Positions 1 through 12,603 of a stretch of 64,000 bases of DNA are shown here, piece after piece. Source of the stretch: Lentinus brumalis (Eukaryota > Basidiomycota > Agaricomycetes > Polyporales > Polyporaceae). Position numbers and translations under genes: made by a program. Each line of letters begins with the position of its first letter. Positions within the stretch are counted from its first letter, which is position 1. The DNA is taken from the NCBI GenBank assembly GCA_001792895.1, contig MARA01000030.1, positions 372,001 to 436,000 on the forward strand, read 5' to 3'. Under the pieces are notes generated by a model that worked only from the letters and a program-made list of their open reading frames with translations, ran no database searches and was not told where the DNA came from.

Positions 1-230
1 TCTGAGCCCGGGTACTTCGGCGGGATCGCTGCCATGGCGTGTGCTTTGAGGAGTCCTATGCCGCGCATCATCCTGTCTGCCGCCCCAACGCCAGTGGGCA
101 CGAAGCCGGGCAAATAGCCATCGTTGCGCGGGACATGGGGCGGTCGAGGCAATATTGGACGGGGCAACATCGTGCAGAAGGTAGCGGCGGCCTCGTGCAA
201 TACGAGCTAAGAAGAGCATACGAGGCGTAG
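1..230 (-). pseudogene. MYND family A, C-terminal fragment
   Basis: Read on the minus strand this segment encodes the C-terminal motif string of family A: GYLPGFVPTG, then a short linker, then AAIPPKYPGS. It is colinear with residues of the open copy at 20.3-21.6 kb (GFVPTGDAAADK and AAIPPKYPGS). One extra base near position 154 relative to that copy shifts the frame between the PPxMPRPPHVPRND region and the upstream AYGRRYPP region. Upstream of about 205 the similarity decays. The fragment runs off the left window edge, so the missing C-terminus may lie outside. I read it as a decayed, truncated copy. Confidence 0.7.
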
Positions 231-1213
231 ACGCTCACATGGTCGGTAGGATGAGTGGCTGGAAAAGGCAAGCAACGAGACTCCGACACCGGAGCCGAAT
301 TATCTATTTTTAACCACAAGCAGACGTCTGCGAAGGAGGGGTCCTCTCAGGCTCGTTTCCCGTGTACAAGGAAAGTCCTCCCCTGCCCGAGGTGCTGTAG
401 TAGGTTTACTGACCGAATTTGAGGGCTGGGTGGAGGATCTGTCGGACGTCCGTGGCACAAATGGGCGGTCGCCATCGTATGACGATCGAGGCCTTGAGGA
501 GTGTCCGCGCCAAGTACATGCGTATGGATGTCCCTCAGTAATACCGTGATCTCGGCCTCACTGATACTTCCTGAAAGATACTAGCATGGACATGGATGAC
601 TAGTACGGATTCTCAAGGCTCAGGGGACATGCTAAGCAAGTTCCATCCGAAGGCGAAGGGTGCCAGACATGTTCAAATTGTCAACCGTGCTGTCAATGAG
701 CAACGTGTGCGACGTCCAAGCCGCGCCCATTGTTTGCCCCAGACATCGCTTACAGAATGTGGACGGGGTATTGCATCAATGCTGCGTCGGATCTCTCTAC
801 CAGTGCCTTGCTCAACATGGCATGTCGTCCCCAATGAGAACGGCGCACAACTGAGTACACTATTCCGTGCTGGGTACGCTTGCCTGCTTGAACCTTGAGA
901 GAGGCGCATGCAGTGTCCGCTACTCACAAGACGCTGACTAGCCCAAAGGGAACCAGTCTCCGGATGTTTTGCCGGTGATGACTGTGCCTATCGATTGCAT
1001 CACGTACTGCTTCTGGTGTTCGGCGTATCCAAATGGCTTGGGACATTAGTGGAGTAGGTTGGCAGCGTACCAGTCGCCCGCCGCCGGACGAGCAATATAT
1101 CAAGCGCATCGCTCGACGCTCATTGAATACCAAACCGAAGCCTCGCCCTACAAGTCCAGGTCCACTTCACGCCACCCTACCCAGTCCACCCACTTGTTCG
1201 CGTACTTTGTACT
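231..1213. other. Intergenic, no gene seen
   Basis: Only short, unrelated reading frames occur here. The last few hundred bases must hold the promoter and 5' UTR of the terpene synthase. I see no clear TATA box or repeat. Confidence 0.5.
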
Positions 1214-2662
1214 ATGCTCACTTCCAACACCTCTACCTCCATGTTTAAGCCCAGGCAGTCCGTCGTCGTCCGCACCGAAGACGGCCGCGAGCAGAGGTAC
1301 CTCTACTTGCCAGACACGATGGCCAACTGGCCGTGGCCCCGCAAGATCAACCCGTACTACGAGGAGGTCACCGCCGAGTCCAACGCATGGTTCAAGACCT
1401 TCAAGGCTTTCACGCCCGAATCACAGTATGCGTACGACAAGTGCGACTTCGGCCGGCTGGCGTCCCTCGCATACCCGGACGTCTCTCGAGGTTTGTCGGC
1501 TCCGTCTGTGTTGACCAGTGCATGACGGTCGGCTGAGTGACTTATTGTGCAGAGGCGCTCCGCACCGGGGTCGATCTCATGAACGTCTTATTCCTCGTGG
1601 ACGAGTACACGGATTTCCAGCCCGCTCCTGTTGTCCGGGAGATAACCGGGGTTGTGATCGACGCCATACTGAACCCCGACAAGATTCGTCCGGAGGGCGA
1701 GAGCATCCTCGGCGAGGTCACCCGACAGTATGCGCAATTCGTTCGTCCCTGCGGATTTCATTGCTCACACTGTTCCTCTCGATCAGGTTCTGGGCGCGCG
1801 GACGGACCACCGCTACTCCGGAGGCTGCGAAGCACTTCGTCGAAACTCTCAAGGAGTATTTGAACTCCGTGATTGTCCAGGCCGAGGACCGGGACAATGA
1901 TACCATTCGCACCATCGACAGCTACCTCGAGACACGCCGTGAGAACGTGGGTGTACGCTCGGCCTACATGCCTGGGGAGCTGCACCTCTCGATTCCCGAC
2001 GAGGCATTCTACCACCCTGTCATCAAGGAACTCGAATACCTCGCCATAGACCTGATCATCCTTGACAATGTACGCTTCTGCTCCTCTCGTTCTTCCCTCT
2101 CGTTTTTCGTACCGGGTCTTCTCTCCGACTCGTCTCTCCGATTCTTCTCAACGCGTCTGGGTCTGTTCTCCATGATACTGACACGCACTTCCGTGACTCC
2201 CACCAGGACATCGCATCCTACAACAAGGAACAAGCAACGGGAGACGACAGACACAATATCCTTACAATCGCCATGCACCAGTTCAACACCGACTTCGACA
2301 GCGCCATGGACTGGGTCGCAAACTACCACAAAGAAGGCGAGATGCGGTTCCTCGACGCGCTCAAGCGGGTGCCCTCCTGGGGCCCGGAGGTCGACAAGCA
2401 GGTCGCGGTGTACATCGAGCACCTTGCGAACTGGCCGCGCTGCAACGACTGCTGGAACTTCGAGTCGTGGCGGTACTTTGGGAGCAAGGGCCTCGAGTAC
2501 CAGAAGACGCGCCTCGTGCCGATGCTCCCGAAGCGTCCGCAGAATCTGACCCATCGTCGGGAGAACGTAGAAGTGCCATTTGTAGACAAGTTCGAGGAGA
2601 TGATGTCACAGCCCGGCATTACGAATTCGGTAGGCCATCAGGTAGAAGGCAGAGCCCTATAA
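1214..2662 (+). CDS. Sesquiterpene synthase (class I terpene cyclase)
   Basis: Four exons (1214-1490, 1553-1727, 1787-2069, 2207-2662) join in frame to about 396 residues. The start could also be the ATG at 1241. The N-terminus has the LPDTMANWPWPRKINPYYEE signature of agaricomycete sesquiterpene cyclases. The aspartate-rich metal-binding motif is D109-E-Y-T-D113. The NSE motif N245-D-I-A-S-Y-N-K-E253 is built across intron 3, with N ending exon 3 and D opening exon 4. The RY pair that contacts diphosphate is R334-Y335. Such enzymes ionise farnesyl diphosphate in the cytosol and cyclise it. The sequence resembles the trichodiene/Delta6-protoilludene-type branch; the exact product cannot be read. 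The tail after GLEYQKTRLVPMLPKR is longer than I expect for the family. P450s at 24, 47 and 63 kb are possible tailoring partners. Confidence 0.9.
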
Positions 2663-2840
2663 CTGCGGAATGAGCATACGAGTACGCGCGACAAGGATAT
2701 AGTTAGATATATTCGCTACCAACTAGGAATTGTAAATATGCGGAGTGGCATACCATGCAACAATCGCATGTGCATCGATCTTTCTAAGGCCGTTGTTATG
2801 CCGGCCGAGCTGGTCGCATTCGTTCAGGCTGGCCGCCGCC

Positions 2841-3165
2841 ATGTTCTCGTTTTCTCGAGTTATCCGCACCCCGTTCTGCCTCTTAACCACCTCGAGGTTC
2901 AACGAAGGCTCGCCTGCTCTCGCACTGGGGCGCAGTCATGCTTCCTGGTTCCTCGTCTACTCTACAGTCCCCTCCCCTGCCGGACGTGCGCGGTCGTGTG
3001 TCTGAATCGGAGGCCCTCACTCGGTGGGCGCACGTTCTCCAGCAGGAAGGCCTATCTTTACCGTTGGTGGAACTCCCGGCATCAGGGTTATGGAAACGCT
3101 TCTCAGTCTTCGTGATGAACATGGTGTCGCACCTATCGCCGTGGCTTCTCATAGGCCGTCATACA
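2841..3165 (+). pseudogene. MYND family A, N-terminal fragment
   Basis: The frame from ATG 2841 gives the family A N-terminal domain, including ALGRSHASWFLVYST, then hits a stop at about 3003. The homologous sequence continues in the next frame (VVCLN), and after a further shift reads PIFTVGG and ETLLSLRDEHGVAP. These match, in order, the N-terminal domain of the open copies at 6.9 and 20.3 kb. The MYND finger and everything after it are missing. With at least two frameshifts this is a truncated pseudogene. Confidence 0.75.
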
Positions 3166-3447
3166 GAAAGAGAGCTCGGCTGAGCTCGGTCATAGGTATG
3201 GCGACTATGGCAGTTTGGATTGGCAACATGTAGGATACATACACACATGCCACGGACTCCCGGGAGAGTGTGTGCGAGTGAAGAAGCAGCGGGAACTGTG
3301 CGGATAACACGACAAGGGGACGCAACAGGAGCGAATCATCCCGGGAAATACTTGAACACAAGGCGGTCCTTGGTCAACCTCTCTCCATGCCTGTATTCAT
3401 GACGCATTAGCAAATCTCAACATCTTGAGTCTCGGCTAGGTATACAC
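3166..3447. other. Intergenic, no gene seen
   Basis: Spacer between the family A fragment and the 3' end of the minus-strand F-box gene. No feature recognised. Confidence 0.4.
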
Positions 3448-6073
3448 TCACTTCGCTTGCATGTGGTGCGCAAGGATGCCGATTTCCCGGGGCATCCACA
3501 ACGACTTGAAACGCCAGCTGTCCTTCGTGAGGTTGTGGCAGATCCTGCAGGCCGGCGGGTGCTCCTCGGTGGCGAGGATCGCCGCGATCTCGTCGACCTC
3601 TTCCCGTTCCAGCTCATAATCAGGAATCATGAGGTGTTGCCCAGGATGCAGCAGCTTCAAGCATGCATCGAACGGTCTGTGGTCGTCCCGCAGCCTGTCT
3701 CCGGGATGACCGCGGTAGTGGCTGCACATCAGACCGTCAGTAATGCCGCACGGCTGGAACACAACCAAGGGACTCACGTTGGCAGCAGACGTGTGCGATG
3801 ATCGTACCAGTTCTGCTCGGCCAAGACATGGCTCAGCTACGACGCGACCCATCAGCCCATGCAACGCGCAAACCGAAAGAAGGACAGTGCGAGGACTTAC
3901 GAGAGTACCCCAACTCGATTCTTGCGGCGGAGGCAACGTTGGATCCCCACAGCCGCAGAGTAACCGCCCGGTCCTGACGAGCCGGTCGAGTTCCGCATGG
4001 GATGTGTCCTCTGCGAGCCCCAACGCCGCGAGTGCGTCCTTGGCGGGCTTCTCCACGCGCGACATCGCAGAGACCCACGGGAGCTTCTTCGGCCACTCCG
4101 AAGGCCGCTTCCGGCGGTCCTCGTGCTCGTTCGGGGGCCAGTCGTCGTTCCACTTCAGCTGCGGGTGCTCAGTGCGCCAGTGCGTGCAGATGTCCCGCGC
4201 AGAGAGAGACGCGGTCAGAGGGCAGTGGTGGCAGATGAACAGGGAAGTGGCCTTCGCGAGCTCGGCGTCGACTTTTGCGGGGCCGTATGTGGCTAGAGGA
4301 GTCTTCTCCCGCACGAACCGCTGACGCTCCTCGTGCTGCCATTGCAGCAGGTCACGCTTGGCCCGCTCGATGTACTGCCGCGCTCCGTCGCGTAGTGCGT
4401 TCACCACGGACGTGAAGCGAGTCAGGGTGACGGGGGTTTCTGCGTTGTTTGCGGATAGTAGGGCAACCACGCACGGCAACGCGCATGCATCGTGCAGGTT
4501 GGGCATGAACGGGCGCTCGCTCTCGGGAATGGTCTTGACGAATTGGTGGTAGTACGGAGCCAGCTCCGTTTGACGTTCCTTCAGACGTGCCTCGAACGCA
4601 GCGCGCAGGCGATCTTCTCGTTCCTGGTCGATCAGTTTCAGGAGCTTCGGACGTGCTGTCTTCCAGACTGTCAGGCCGGTGAGTTGTGTATCCTGAGGAA
4701 ATATGGGCGCGTGAGTATACATACTTCGGTCATTCAGTTTGGTCGGCTGGTTGAGGATCTTGTCCCATGCCGCGTTATTCACCGGGAAGTCGCCTTCGTC
4801 GTAACCTAAGCTAACGAGCTTGTCCCTGATACTGCTTGTGCGTCAGGATAAGGAACGGAGGCTGGATTGGTGAAGACCCACGCTTGGCTGCGTTCTGTTT
4901 TGGCACTCTGCTCCTGCTCATGCTTGTCAGTAAGTCTCTGACGGCGCCACTCTGCGACCGCCCGCCCGTTCTGGGCAACCACGTACAGCCTTCAGCACGT
5001 TGCATCGGTTTGCAATGAGGGCTACGTCACTCACAGTCTGCATCTGCTCGACGTATAAACGGCGCTCGGTGAGAAACGCCAGCATCGTGGCTGCGTCTCC
5101 TGAGGAAAGAAGTCGGGTGATCTCGTTGCGGACGGCCTTTGCCTCGGCTAGATAGTACTGGTGATACTCGTGGTTGCTCGAGGGATCTCCGCTGAGAGCA
5201 GGGATGCGCCCTGGTTTGTAAAGGTGTAAGTAGATAGAAACGTATGCGTGTAAATGTAACTCACGGATGGATTCGGCGGTCCCGGCAACAAGAAGAAACC
5301 AATAAGCATCCTTGGAGGAGGTGATATATGGGCGGTAAGAATTATCCAGTGATCCCCCGCTACGGAAGCTGTTATATTCGACGTGCATGGCCGCCAATCA
5401 GCAGGAGGACAAAGCGCAGACGTGTACGCACGTACTTTGCGCCATAGCATGGCGAGCAGAATCGCAGTGCAAGGTTATAGTCCACGGTTGTGGAGCGTTC
5501 GACGCCACAGGCCTGTTGTTCAGCCGTTGAGTGAGCCATGGCAAAAATCACAGATACTGTGAAAGAACTCACGAAGCAGTATTGATCAAAGAGGAAGGCA
5601 GCATATCGTGGCTCGGCGAGCACCTGCGGACAGTCCGGCAGTCCGGGCACGTTCTGGCGCGCCGCCTTCCAGAGGAGCGCATTATTCTTGGACATGAGCA
5701 TCGCCCTGAAGAACCTCGACGAGCGGGACAGGTGGATGACGTCCAGCGGATGCAGCCACCCTATTATCTGCAACGCCATATCGTGAGGAGGGACGACGGA
5801 GTGCAACGTGCATGTGAATGACGAACCATATAGAAGATCTCTGTCGGCATATCCTTAAGTGCGGCAAGTTTTCCAGCCTTGCTGCGGGACGTCTTCGGTT
5901 CCTTTCCCTTGGGAGAGGGGTTCGTGGCCTTTGACTTCCGGCTGTAGTACGGATGGGCCGTCCAGGGCACCAATCCTTGACTAACGGTAAAGGCGTCTGC
6001 GCGTTGTGAGTCTTGTATTCACTCCGAAACGGAGGGAAAACAACTTACTGGTGGTGAAGTTGAGCGTTGACAT
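3448..6073 (-). CDS. F-box domain protein, 11 exons
   Basis: Spliced model (minus strand, boundaries within a base or two): 6073-6049, 5996-5827, 5767-5573, 5512-5436, 5368-5265, 5210-5035, 4970-4882, 4831-4725, 4667-3901, 3836-3778, 3721-3448. All introns are GT-AG and the frame closes to about 680 residues. The F-box is split by intron 2: LKDMPTEIFYM joins IIGWLHPLDVIHLSRSSRFF, then KAARQNVPGLPDC and the DQYCF..ACG segment usual in agaricomycete F-box proteins. A charged helix (AEWRRQRLTDKHEQEQ) and LVSLGYDEGDFP follow, then a CHHC segment and LSHVLAEQNWYDHRTRLLP. Such proteins are substrate receptors of SCF ubiquitin ligases; the target is unknown. The intron at 4724-4668 keeps the frame open if unspliced, but splicing restores the family-like join LNDR-IWKTARPKL. 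Confidence 0.8.
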
Positions 6074-6851
6074 GTCTAAGTCGACGGGAGTTCAAGTGGG
6101 AGAGGAGTCGGGATGTGTGTGATCGTCGGGCTCATCGCACAGTATTTTATGGACTACGCGAGCGTCCGAGAGGCAAAGCGTCAACAGAAAGCCATGTTGC
6201 TCAAAACCATGGAAGGTTAAAGGTTGCGTCATTGCGACCGAATGAAGTGGCCGTGGCTATGGAAAGGAGACAAAGAAAGTTGTAGTGCTCACGCTTTGTA
6301 CGCGCCAACGAGAAGTGCTTTCTTTAGACGGTGCTAGTTCCAGCTTAATCTGCATCAAAACATCCTAGTGACTTCTCCGTTCGCATCTCGCAAAGGCGAA
6401 AGAGTGTCTCTTGGACCGTTGCGAGATGCAGTTGCCAGCTAAGTTGCTGAACGGTGTCGGTACTGCGCATCGCAGACTTGGCGACCATGTCGGCGTGCAG
6501 AGGTAGGCCAAAGCGGCAATAAGGATTCGAATATTCAGCACTTGATCAGGTCAGTACTCAGTACAAGGCTTGGGGTTAGAGAGAGGATCGCGAGAGAGAG
6601 CACGGTCGTGTCACAGTCGGATTAGATCCCGGACGGGCCGGGCTGGACCGAACGTCCGCGATCGAGATGATTTCGTTCTGCTATCGGACCATCGCAGCAC
6701 CTCCCGCCCACGGGCCACAGCCTTCCCCGTAGCTTCGCGACTGCTTGGACTGTGCGGCATCTGGGTGGCATGGACCTCTTTCCTCTCCGCTTCGTGTGGC
6801 TCAGGCTGCTCGCTGCGACCGCTGGCTGACCTGCCTTCTCCTCTTCCCCTC
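6074..6851. other. Intergenic, divergent promoters
   Basis: Lies between the 5' ends of the minus-strand F-box gene and the plus-strand MYND gene, so it should hold both promoters. The right 120 bases are nearly repeated at 15.87-15.98 kb, upstream of the duplicated MYND copy. No TATA box stands out. Confidence 0.5.
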
Positions 6852-9799
6852 ATGTCGTCGTCCGGACCCTCGACGTCTCCAGCATCTCCACGCCCCTTCC
6901 GTGTCTTTAGCTGCCCGCAGCTGCATGAAGGCGTCCCCGTAGCTCTCGGGCGCAATCATGCCTCCTGGTTCATTGTCTACGCCACTCCTCACTTCTCCTC
7001 TGGTCGACGTACTGGGACCTGCGTCAACTTCATCGCTCCGGGAGACACACGCTCGGTCGGCGCTGTGTCGTCTGACAGAAAGCTGCTGTTCACTGTAGGC
7101 GGACGCAACGGCAAGACCGCACTAGACGTCCTTCTGTGCATGCGCGACGAGCATGACTCCTGTCCCATCTCGGTCGTCAGAACATACCCCGAAACCGAGG
7201 TCTCCGGCATTCTCGCCGAGATTGAGGTGCAGATTCCGAAGAAGGAGCTGGTGTATGCGTGCGCGCGTTGTGGGAGGTGGGAGACCCTCCATGGGCCTAG
7301 GTTTCGACGTTGCGGCGGTTGCAAGAGCAGGTATTACTGCTCACCAGAGGTACGTAGATTTCCCTATATTTCAGCCCACTGCCCCCTCTGGGTTCCTCTA
7401 TCTCCCGCAAGAGTCGGTTCTGCCTAGGTCAGGTCGGCGACAGCGACGTCCTACACTGAGCCAGTGTGTCGGAGCCCCACCGCCGCGGACGGGAACGCCA
7501 GGATGAGCGGCTTGCAGCGCTCCAAGTTCGTGTCCACGTCTTCCTCTGCGCATCGCTCATTCTCAGCATGGATGAATGAATATGAGGCAAAACCTTACCG
7601 AAAATGTGCTCCCTCACGCGATAGGCGATAGCAGCCATAGTGGGTGTATACATTTTCAGCACTGCGGCCATATGCGCGTTTTTGACTGGCGAAAGTCACT
7701 AAAAACGTCTCGCCGTACACGGTCTTTTGGGCCCCTCTTCGTCGACTTCCTGAGGGGCGAGAAGGTGGCCCCGGAGGCCATCTCTGTACTCTGTTTCGCC
7801 GGTTGAAAGGGTACGCTTTCGGCCGCTTGTATGCGACCGGCGGATAGTCATGGAGTAGTGGTGCGCGAGAATTCTTGTCCACGCAAATTCACGCACATCC
7901 GACCGGGACCGATGCGCTTGCCGAAACATGAGGACGGAAAGTCGCCGTGGCGCGAAATGTCAGCCACACATCCACCACACATCCTGGTCAAACGCTGTGG
8001 GTGCGGTCCGCCTCACTCATCGATCATTCAAGGGACAGTTCACCTTCCGCCGGTCGCAAAAGTGGTGAAGAGGGGCTCATGAAGGAATGCGCGATGATTC
8101 TTTCGTCATCGACTTATCCAGGCGAAAACGCGGTTATGCCCGCCGTGCTGGCATCTGCGCCACTCGCACCTGCCTAGGAACTTTGATCGGCGGACTATCC
8201 ACCGGATTGTCCGCCCGACCAAGAAATCGAGCCCTGCACAGATCATCATAGACAACCCACAGTGACGGATGGCTTACCTGGTCCTGCTCCCGCCTTGACC
8301 GCCGCCGCCACGTCCTGGTGTCTCCTGATGCCTGAGCCGCCATGACCGACCCCATCGGCAACACACACGCTATAGCTATGTGATACGCCAATCCCGCGAC
8401 CTGGAGCTACCTGTACTATCACTATGAGCTTGCTCAACATCATGCGCGGCGCGATGCCGTGTACCCGTTGAATCCTGAGAAACCCACGTCGGACGGCTCA
8501 CAGAACGGTGACCCCAGCCGGCGATGGTATCTGCCAGGCGCGTGGTTGACGGTGGCGTGATAGTCGGGAGCGTCGGGTGTGGAGGGCGGGGTGCATCGCA
8601 GGCAGTGGCCTCGGCGTCACGACTGGAGGACAACCTGCGAGGTCCGCACGCATGCGTGGATTGTCCGTTGGACAGACATTCCAGTCGTTGACTTGGCATC
8701 TGACCCGTGTCTCCTATTTGAGCGAATTTGACGCTGCCTCTGGACGTTCTCATCCATCGGGAGACGATCCTGAGACGGGTAGTGCTGGGAGTTCGGGGAC
8801 CTGATGAAACGAAGATCGAATGTCGTCGCTGCAGGACTCGGTGCTATTGCTTATGGCAGCGGTGTCATGGGGAGCATCTCGAAGTCGTTCACAAGTCGCT
8901 TCTTGTTTCGTGTATACTAACGGCTTCCTTTACAGTGTCAGAGGCAGGACTGGGCGCCATCGTACCACCGAGACGAATGCTCGCTTCTGAAGGCAGGCAA
9001 TGCCTTGCAAGTCGAGGAGCGTCGAAAGCTGCACGATAACGGGTGGTGGTTTGACCACGGCTATTACGGTACGTCGTCCCGTCCCGCCTTCTCAGCTCAT
9101 CTCTTATGCGCTCCAGGCGACTACAGTCTGCTCACGGACAACGGAGAGTACACGTATGCGCGGGCGCTGGAGACTCTCGACTACGACTTCCTGGCGTACG
9201 GCCGCCGGTCGCCTCCGCGCGACGTACCACCCACCCCATCTGCCCCCACTCCTCGTCGGACGTCATTTGCAAACGACGAAGATGTCCCAGCTGGGTTCAT
9301 TCCCGCGGACGGCCCTCTCGACCGCTACATCCTCAGGCTCCACCGCTTCCGTGACTCGCCCGCCCTCGCACAGCTCTCGTACACCAACCTCAGAGCCATC
9401 GTGCCCAACAACTTCCCCTCGCATGACGTCCCGGCGTATCCTCCCCTCCCCGTCCTGCGCAGATCCTGGTCGCGGCCGAGCTTCGTGCGCACGGGCGACC
9501 CGTCGTTCGACGAGATCCGCATGGCGGGGTACGTACAGCGGCACGGCACGCGGGCGGAGCGCCGCGCGCTCGCTCAGTTCTCAGAGGTGCACGAGGCGAG
9601 CATCAAGGAGCGGCAGAGGCTCGCGGAGGTGCAGAGGACTCGGGCGTGCGAGAACGCGAAGCTTCTGCTGGCCCACCTGGTGGCCGCGGAGGACGTGTTT
9701 CTGCTCGCGGCTGGCAATGACCCTGCAGCGTACCTCGAGGCGGTCGCGACGAAGCGCCTCTATGAGCAGATATCGGCTCGGCTTTCGCCCAGCTCTTGA
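6852..9799 (+). CDS. MYND zinc-finger protein, family A copy 1
   Basis: Exons 6852-7349, 8936-9068 and 9117-9799 give about 437 residues. Residues 25-130 form the family A N-terminal domain (ALGRNHASWFIVYAT, LLFTVGGRNGK, LLCMRDEH). The MYND finger spans about 137-181: C-x2-C, x12, C-x2-C, x4, YC, x3, CQxxDW, H-x3-C. Intron 1 splits it after YYCSPE. The C-terminal half has GDYSLLTDNGEYTYARALETLDYDFLAYGRR, two TGDP/ADGP-type motifs and a charged helical end. MYND fingers bind proline-rich peptides; the rest is of unknown function. Intron 1 is 1586 nt, against about 50 nt at the same place in the copy at 20.3 kb, and looks like an old insertion. Compared with copy 2 at 16 kb the frame here is intact. 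Confidence 0.75.
7350..8935 (+). other. Expanded intron 1 with inserted, partly duplicated sequence
   Basis: The donor gtacgt at 7350 and the acceptor tttacag before 8936 bound an intron about thirty times the family norm. Near 8815-8860 it contains ECRRCRTRCYCLWQ, a diverged second version of the exon 1 end (RRCGGCKSRYYCSPE). This suggests that a partial gene copy was joined into the intron. A 12-bp inverted repeat with a 3-nt loop lies at 8189-8215 and a perfect palindrome TGTCCGTTGGACA at 8662-8674. The same intron, with indels, occurs in copy 2 (16.47-18.06 kb). Confidence 0.55.
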
Positions 9800-10612
9800 T
9801 GTGTCCTCTGTTATTGCAGTGACGTATCGCCGGGTGGTCTCGTGTGCTGGTTCCTTGTGGACATCGCGGTCGTCGTGTCTGTAGACTACCGTGCCTGGCA
9901 TGAATGACATGTGCGATCAGCTGTGCCTGTGCGTAGGCGGCGCGTCGATCTGCGGTTAGTCGCGGACGCCGCCCCCGCCTCGCTGGACGTCTCGCAGTGC
10001 GCCGTTCTGGGCAAGCGAATACTTCCCTCCAGAGCACGATTACTGACCTCAGGTGGTTTCTGGGGATATTCCGTACAAGGTGCGTGTTTTATTGCTCTGT
10101 GCTACGCTGTGGACGAGGTCGTCTGCACACGATGGGCCCGGTCTGTCGAGACTTTTTGCGGGCAGCAAGGTGCGTTTGTTATTCGTTCTCCGTGTATCTG
10201 GGCTTATCATACGTGTCCAGATGGTATACAGCGGACAGAACGTCGGGCATCGAGAGGGACAGCGTTGTACGTGAAGAGAGGATGGCTGAAGGTGAGCGTC
10301 GGGCGTCCCAGATAGGGTGGGATGCTAAGCAGCCCAGATGCAGGATGGCAGCCCCGCCTCGTTCGCATGATTCGGGTGCTGTTACCGTCAGCACGGACGC
10401 TCGGACTCGGACAAATCTAGATCACCGGAACTTGCATCCATCTCCCTGCTTCGTCCTGACCAGCGCCGGCACAAAAAGAACTTCCTCCGGACAGGTCTTG
10501 CACAGCAGAAGCTCGTGGGAGCGCACTCTCGACTTCTAGCCACGACGATGACGGACGCTTCCGCATTCAGGTTGAGAATGCCTGGGACCGACGACGACCT
10601 CAGTCCCACGTC

Positions 10613-11690
10613 ACACTCTTCGCTTCCTCAGTAACCCTCGCAGAACTCTCTTGGACGGGCGCCGGCCTCCGATTCAATCCTCCACCCGGCCGCTCTGGCA
10701 CTTGTTCGCCAGCACCTGCAGACGACGCGCGGCCGCCGCAATCCTCGAGCGGGCTGCTCAGGTGGCTCTCTCGCATCCCGGGAGCCTTCGATAGATCAGC
10801 TCCAGACGCGGACCTCGAAGCACGACTCAGACACGGTATGCGACGTGACGGAGAGCTTGCAAAGTGCCTGGGAGGTCGCGATATCGTCGTAGGAATACTG
10901 TTACATTTCCCGAACTCATCCTGACATGCACCGGCGTAATAACGGCCGAAAACGACCGGTGCAAACGCGGTTTGCACAGCACAAACCCGTGAGAGAACTG
11001 GTGAGAACTGACGCTACCATACCCGGAACGCCTGGAACCGAGACTGGTTGTCGCAGTCTTCGCTTCCTCAAGCATCCTCCCGGAATCGTCTCGGGCGGGC
11101 TCCCATCCGACTCTCGAGTCCATGCTCTCGCACTCGACGCTCGTTCCTCAGCACCTGCGCAAACCAATGCAGACAAATCGCGACACTGCTCGAGCCGGAT
11201 GTGTCTCCTCATGGCGCAGAACTTGCAGGCCGACCAGAGCAGACTCACATCGGACGTGTACGGTGTCAGAGAGCCGAATGAGCTGGGAGGGCGCAAGATC
11301 TCGATGGCGAGAAGCTCTTGCCGAGGCTGGCTCTCTCGAGACACGGCAGGTCAGTATGTCACGATAGGTGTGTTAAAGCGAACTAATCGCCTACTGTAGA
11401 CGTTTTCTGCCCACGGCGCGCCGCCCCCACCAAAAATGCGGGCTCGCGTCTCCTTTCCATCCTCTTTGCACCTTAGCAGGTACTTGATTGGGATTGGAGA
11501 CGGTCTAGCGTCACAGGCGCGACTCCGAGAGGGCACGACAGACTGCAGACACATCCGCAACCAGAATGCACGGAATCAATGATGATTATTCCCGGGTTGT
11601 TCCCGGCGTCGCGTCCCGGTGTCCGCTTCCTCGGTGACCTTCCGGGAGTCGTCTACAGCGCGTTGCAACTGAGCTCTCGAGTTCTCATGC
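10613..11690 (+). repeat. Three diverged copies of a ~100-nt segment
   Basis: Segments starting near 10613, 11055 and 11615 share the order: CGCTTCCTC, a CCC/GGAATCGTC-like block, GGGCG/GCTC block, CTCTCGAGT-like block, and (first two) a final CAGCACCTGC. Identity is moderate and spacing is about 440 and 560 nt. They look like remains of an old tandem array or of one fragmented element. Boundaries are approximate. Confidence 0.45.
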
Positions 11691-12557
11691 TACAGACCAG
11701 TGTTGTGCCGGTCGACACAACTGTTGGCAGAGTTGGCAAGTTGGCAGGTGGACGCGAACAGGCGACGCGGTGCACAGTGCACCTTCCCACGGGAGAGGTC
11801 AACCTTCGCCCTTTTCGGGGCCCAGCTAAGCGCTCATGGAAGCGGAAGGACGAGGAGCCTCAGGAAGGCGGGGCATTGATTGCTTAGCAAATCCAAACGC
11901 ATGAACTCGTATGTGAGACCAATAAGAACGTTCTGAGGGGAAAATGGTGCAACTCGCTCTCGAATCAATGAAGATATACCATGTCCAAGCAGACATCGAC
12001 GGCGCCTGTTGCCTAATCCGGTAAATAGAAGCGCTCATGCAGCTCGGAGTGCGATGCGACCGAGTTTGTCGACCTTGAAGCCACAAAATAACGACGTAGT
12101 GAATACATGTCAGTAAAAGGTACTAAGGAAGGCTATACACCAAAAATCGCGCTCAATACATCATCAGACTCAGCTGAACCGACCCTCGAGGTGTCAGCAT
12201 TGTCTGCCTCTCCATCGGCATCCATGTCAAGAAGGTCCCACACTCCAAGCTCCTCGTTCAACGATGCGGTAGTGCTCAGGTCTGGCCGCACCTTCCAATA
12301 CTGGCGAGTAGCGATGGTCTGCATGGATTGACCGTCGCAGACACTATAAGTACACGAAGTACACGCGGAGAACGAACGAGCAACACGAGCCATCGATGAA
12401 GCTAAGTAAGTAATAGGAAAGTCGGTGTCAGTGCATGGCGAGGCAGGACGAAGATAAGATTGGATTGAACATGTTCGCGACTAATCTACAGCCAATCATA
12501 TGGCGTGCCTGAGAGTTGGCCAACCGTGAGAGAGTGCAGGTCGACCTGCTCCTCCAC

Positions 12558-12603
12558 TGTCGACACATTCAACAGTCGACAAGTCGACAATAGTCGACGC
12601 CGA
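12558..12603. repeat. Cluster of four GTCGAC hexamers
   Basis: Four GTCGAC palindromes occur within about 46 bases, in short AGTCGACAA-type units. The same hexamer is the core of the 12-bp minisatellite at 33.5 kb. No coding role is visible. Confidence 0.5.

Noticed and set aside
4669..4724. Treating the stretch in the F-box gene as coding because the frame is open
   Set aside because: Splicing with GTATGT and GACAG gives LNDR-IWKTARPKL, which fits the family better than the unspliced insert.
12133..12393. 86-codon minus-strand ORF with an acidic stretch (DMDADGEADNAD)
   Set aside because: Considered as a small protein or a pheromone precursor, but there is no CaaX end, no homology I recognise and no intron or promoter context.
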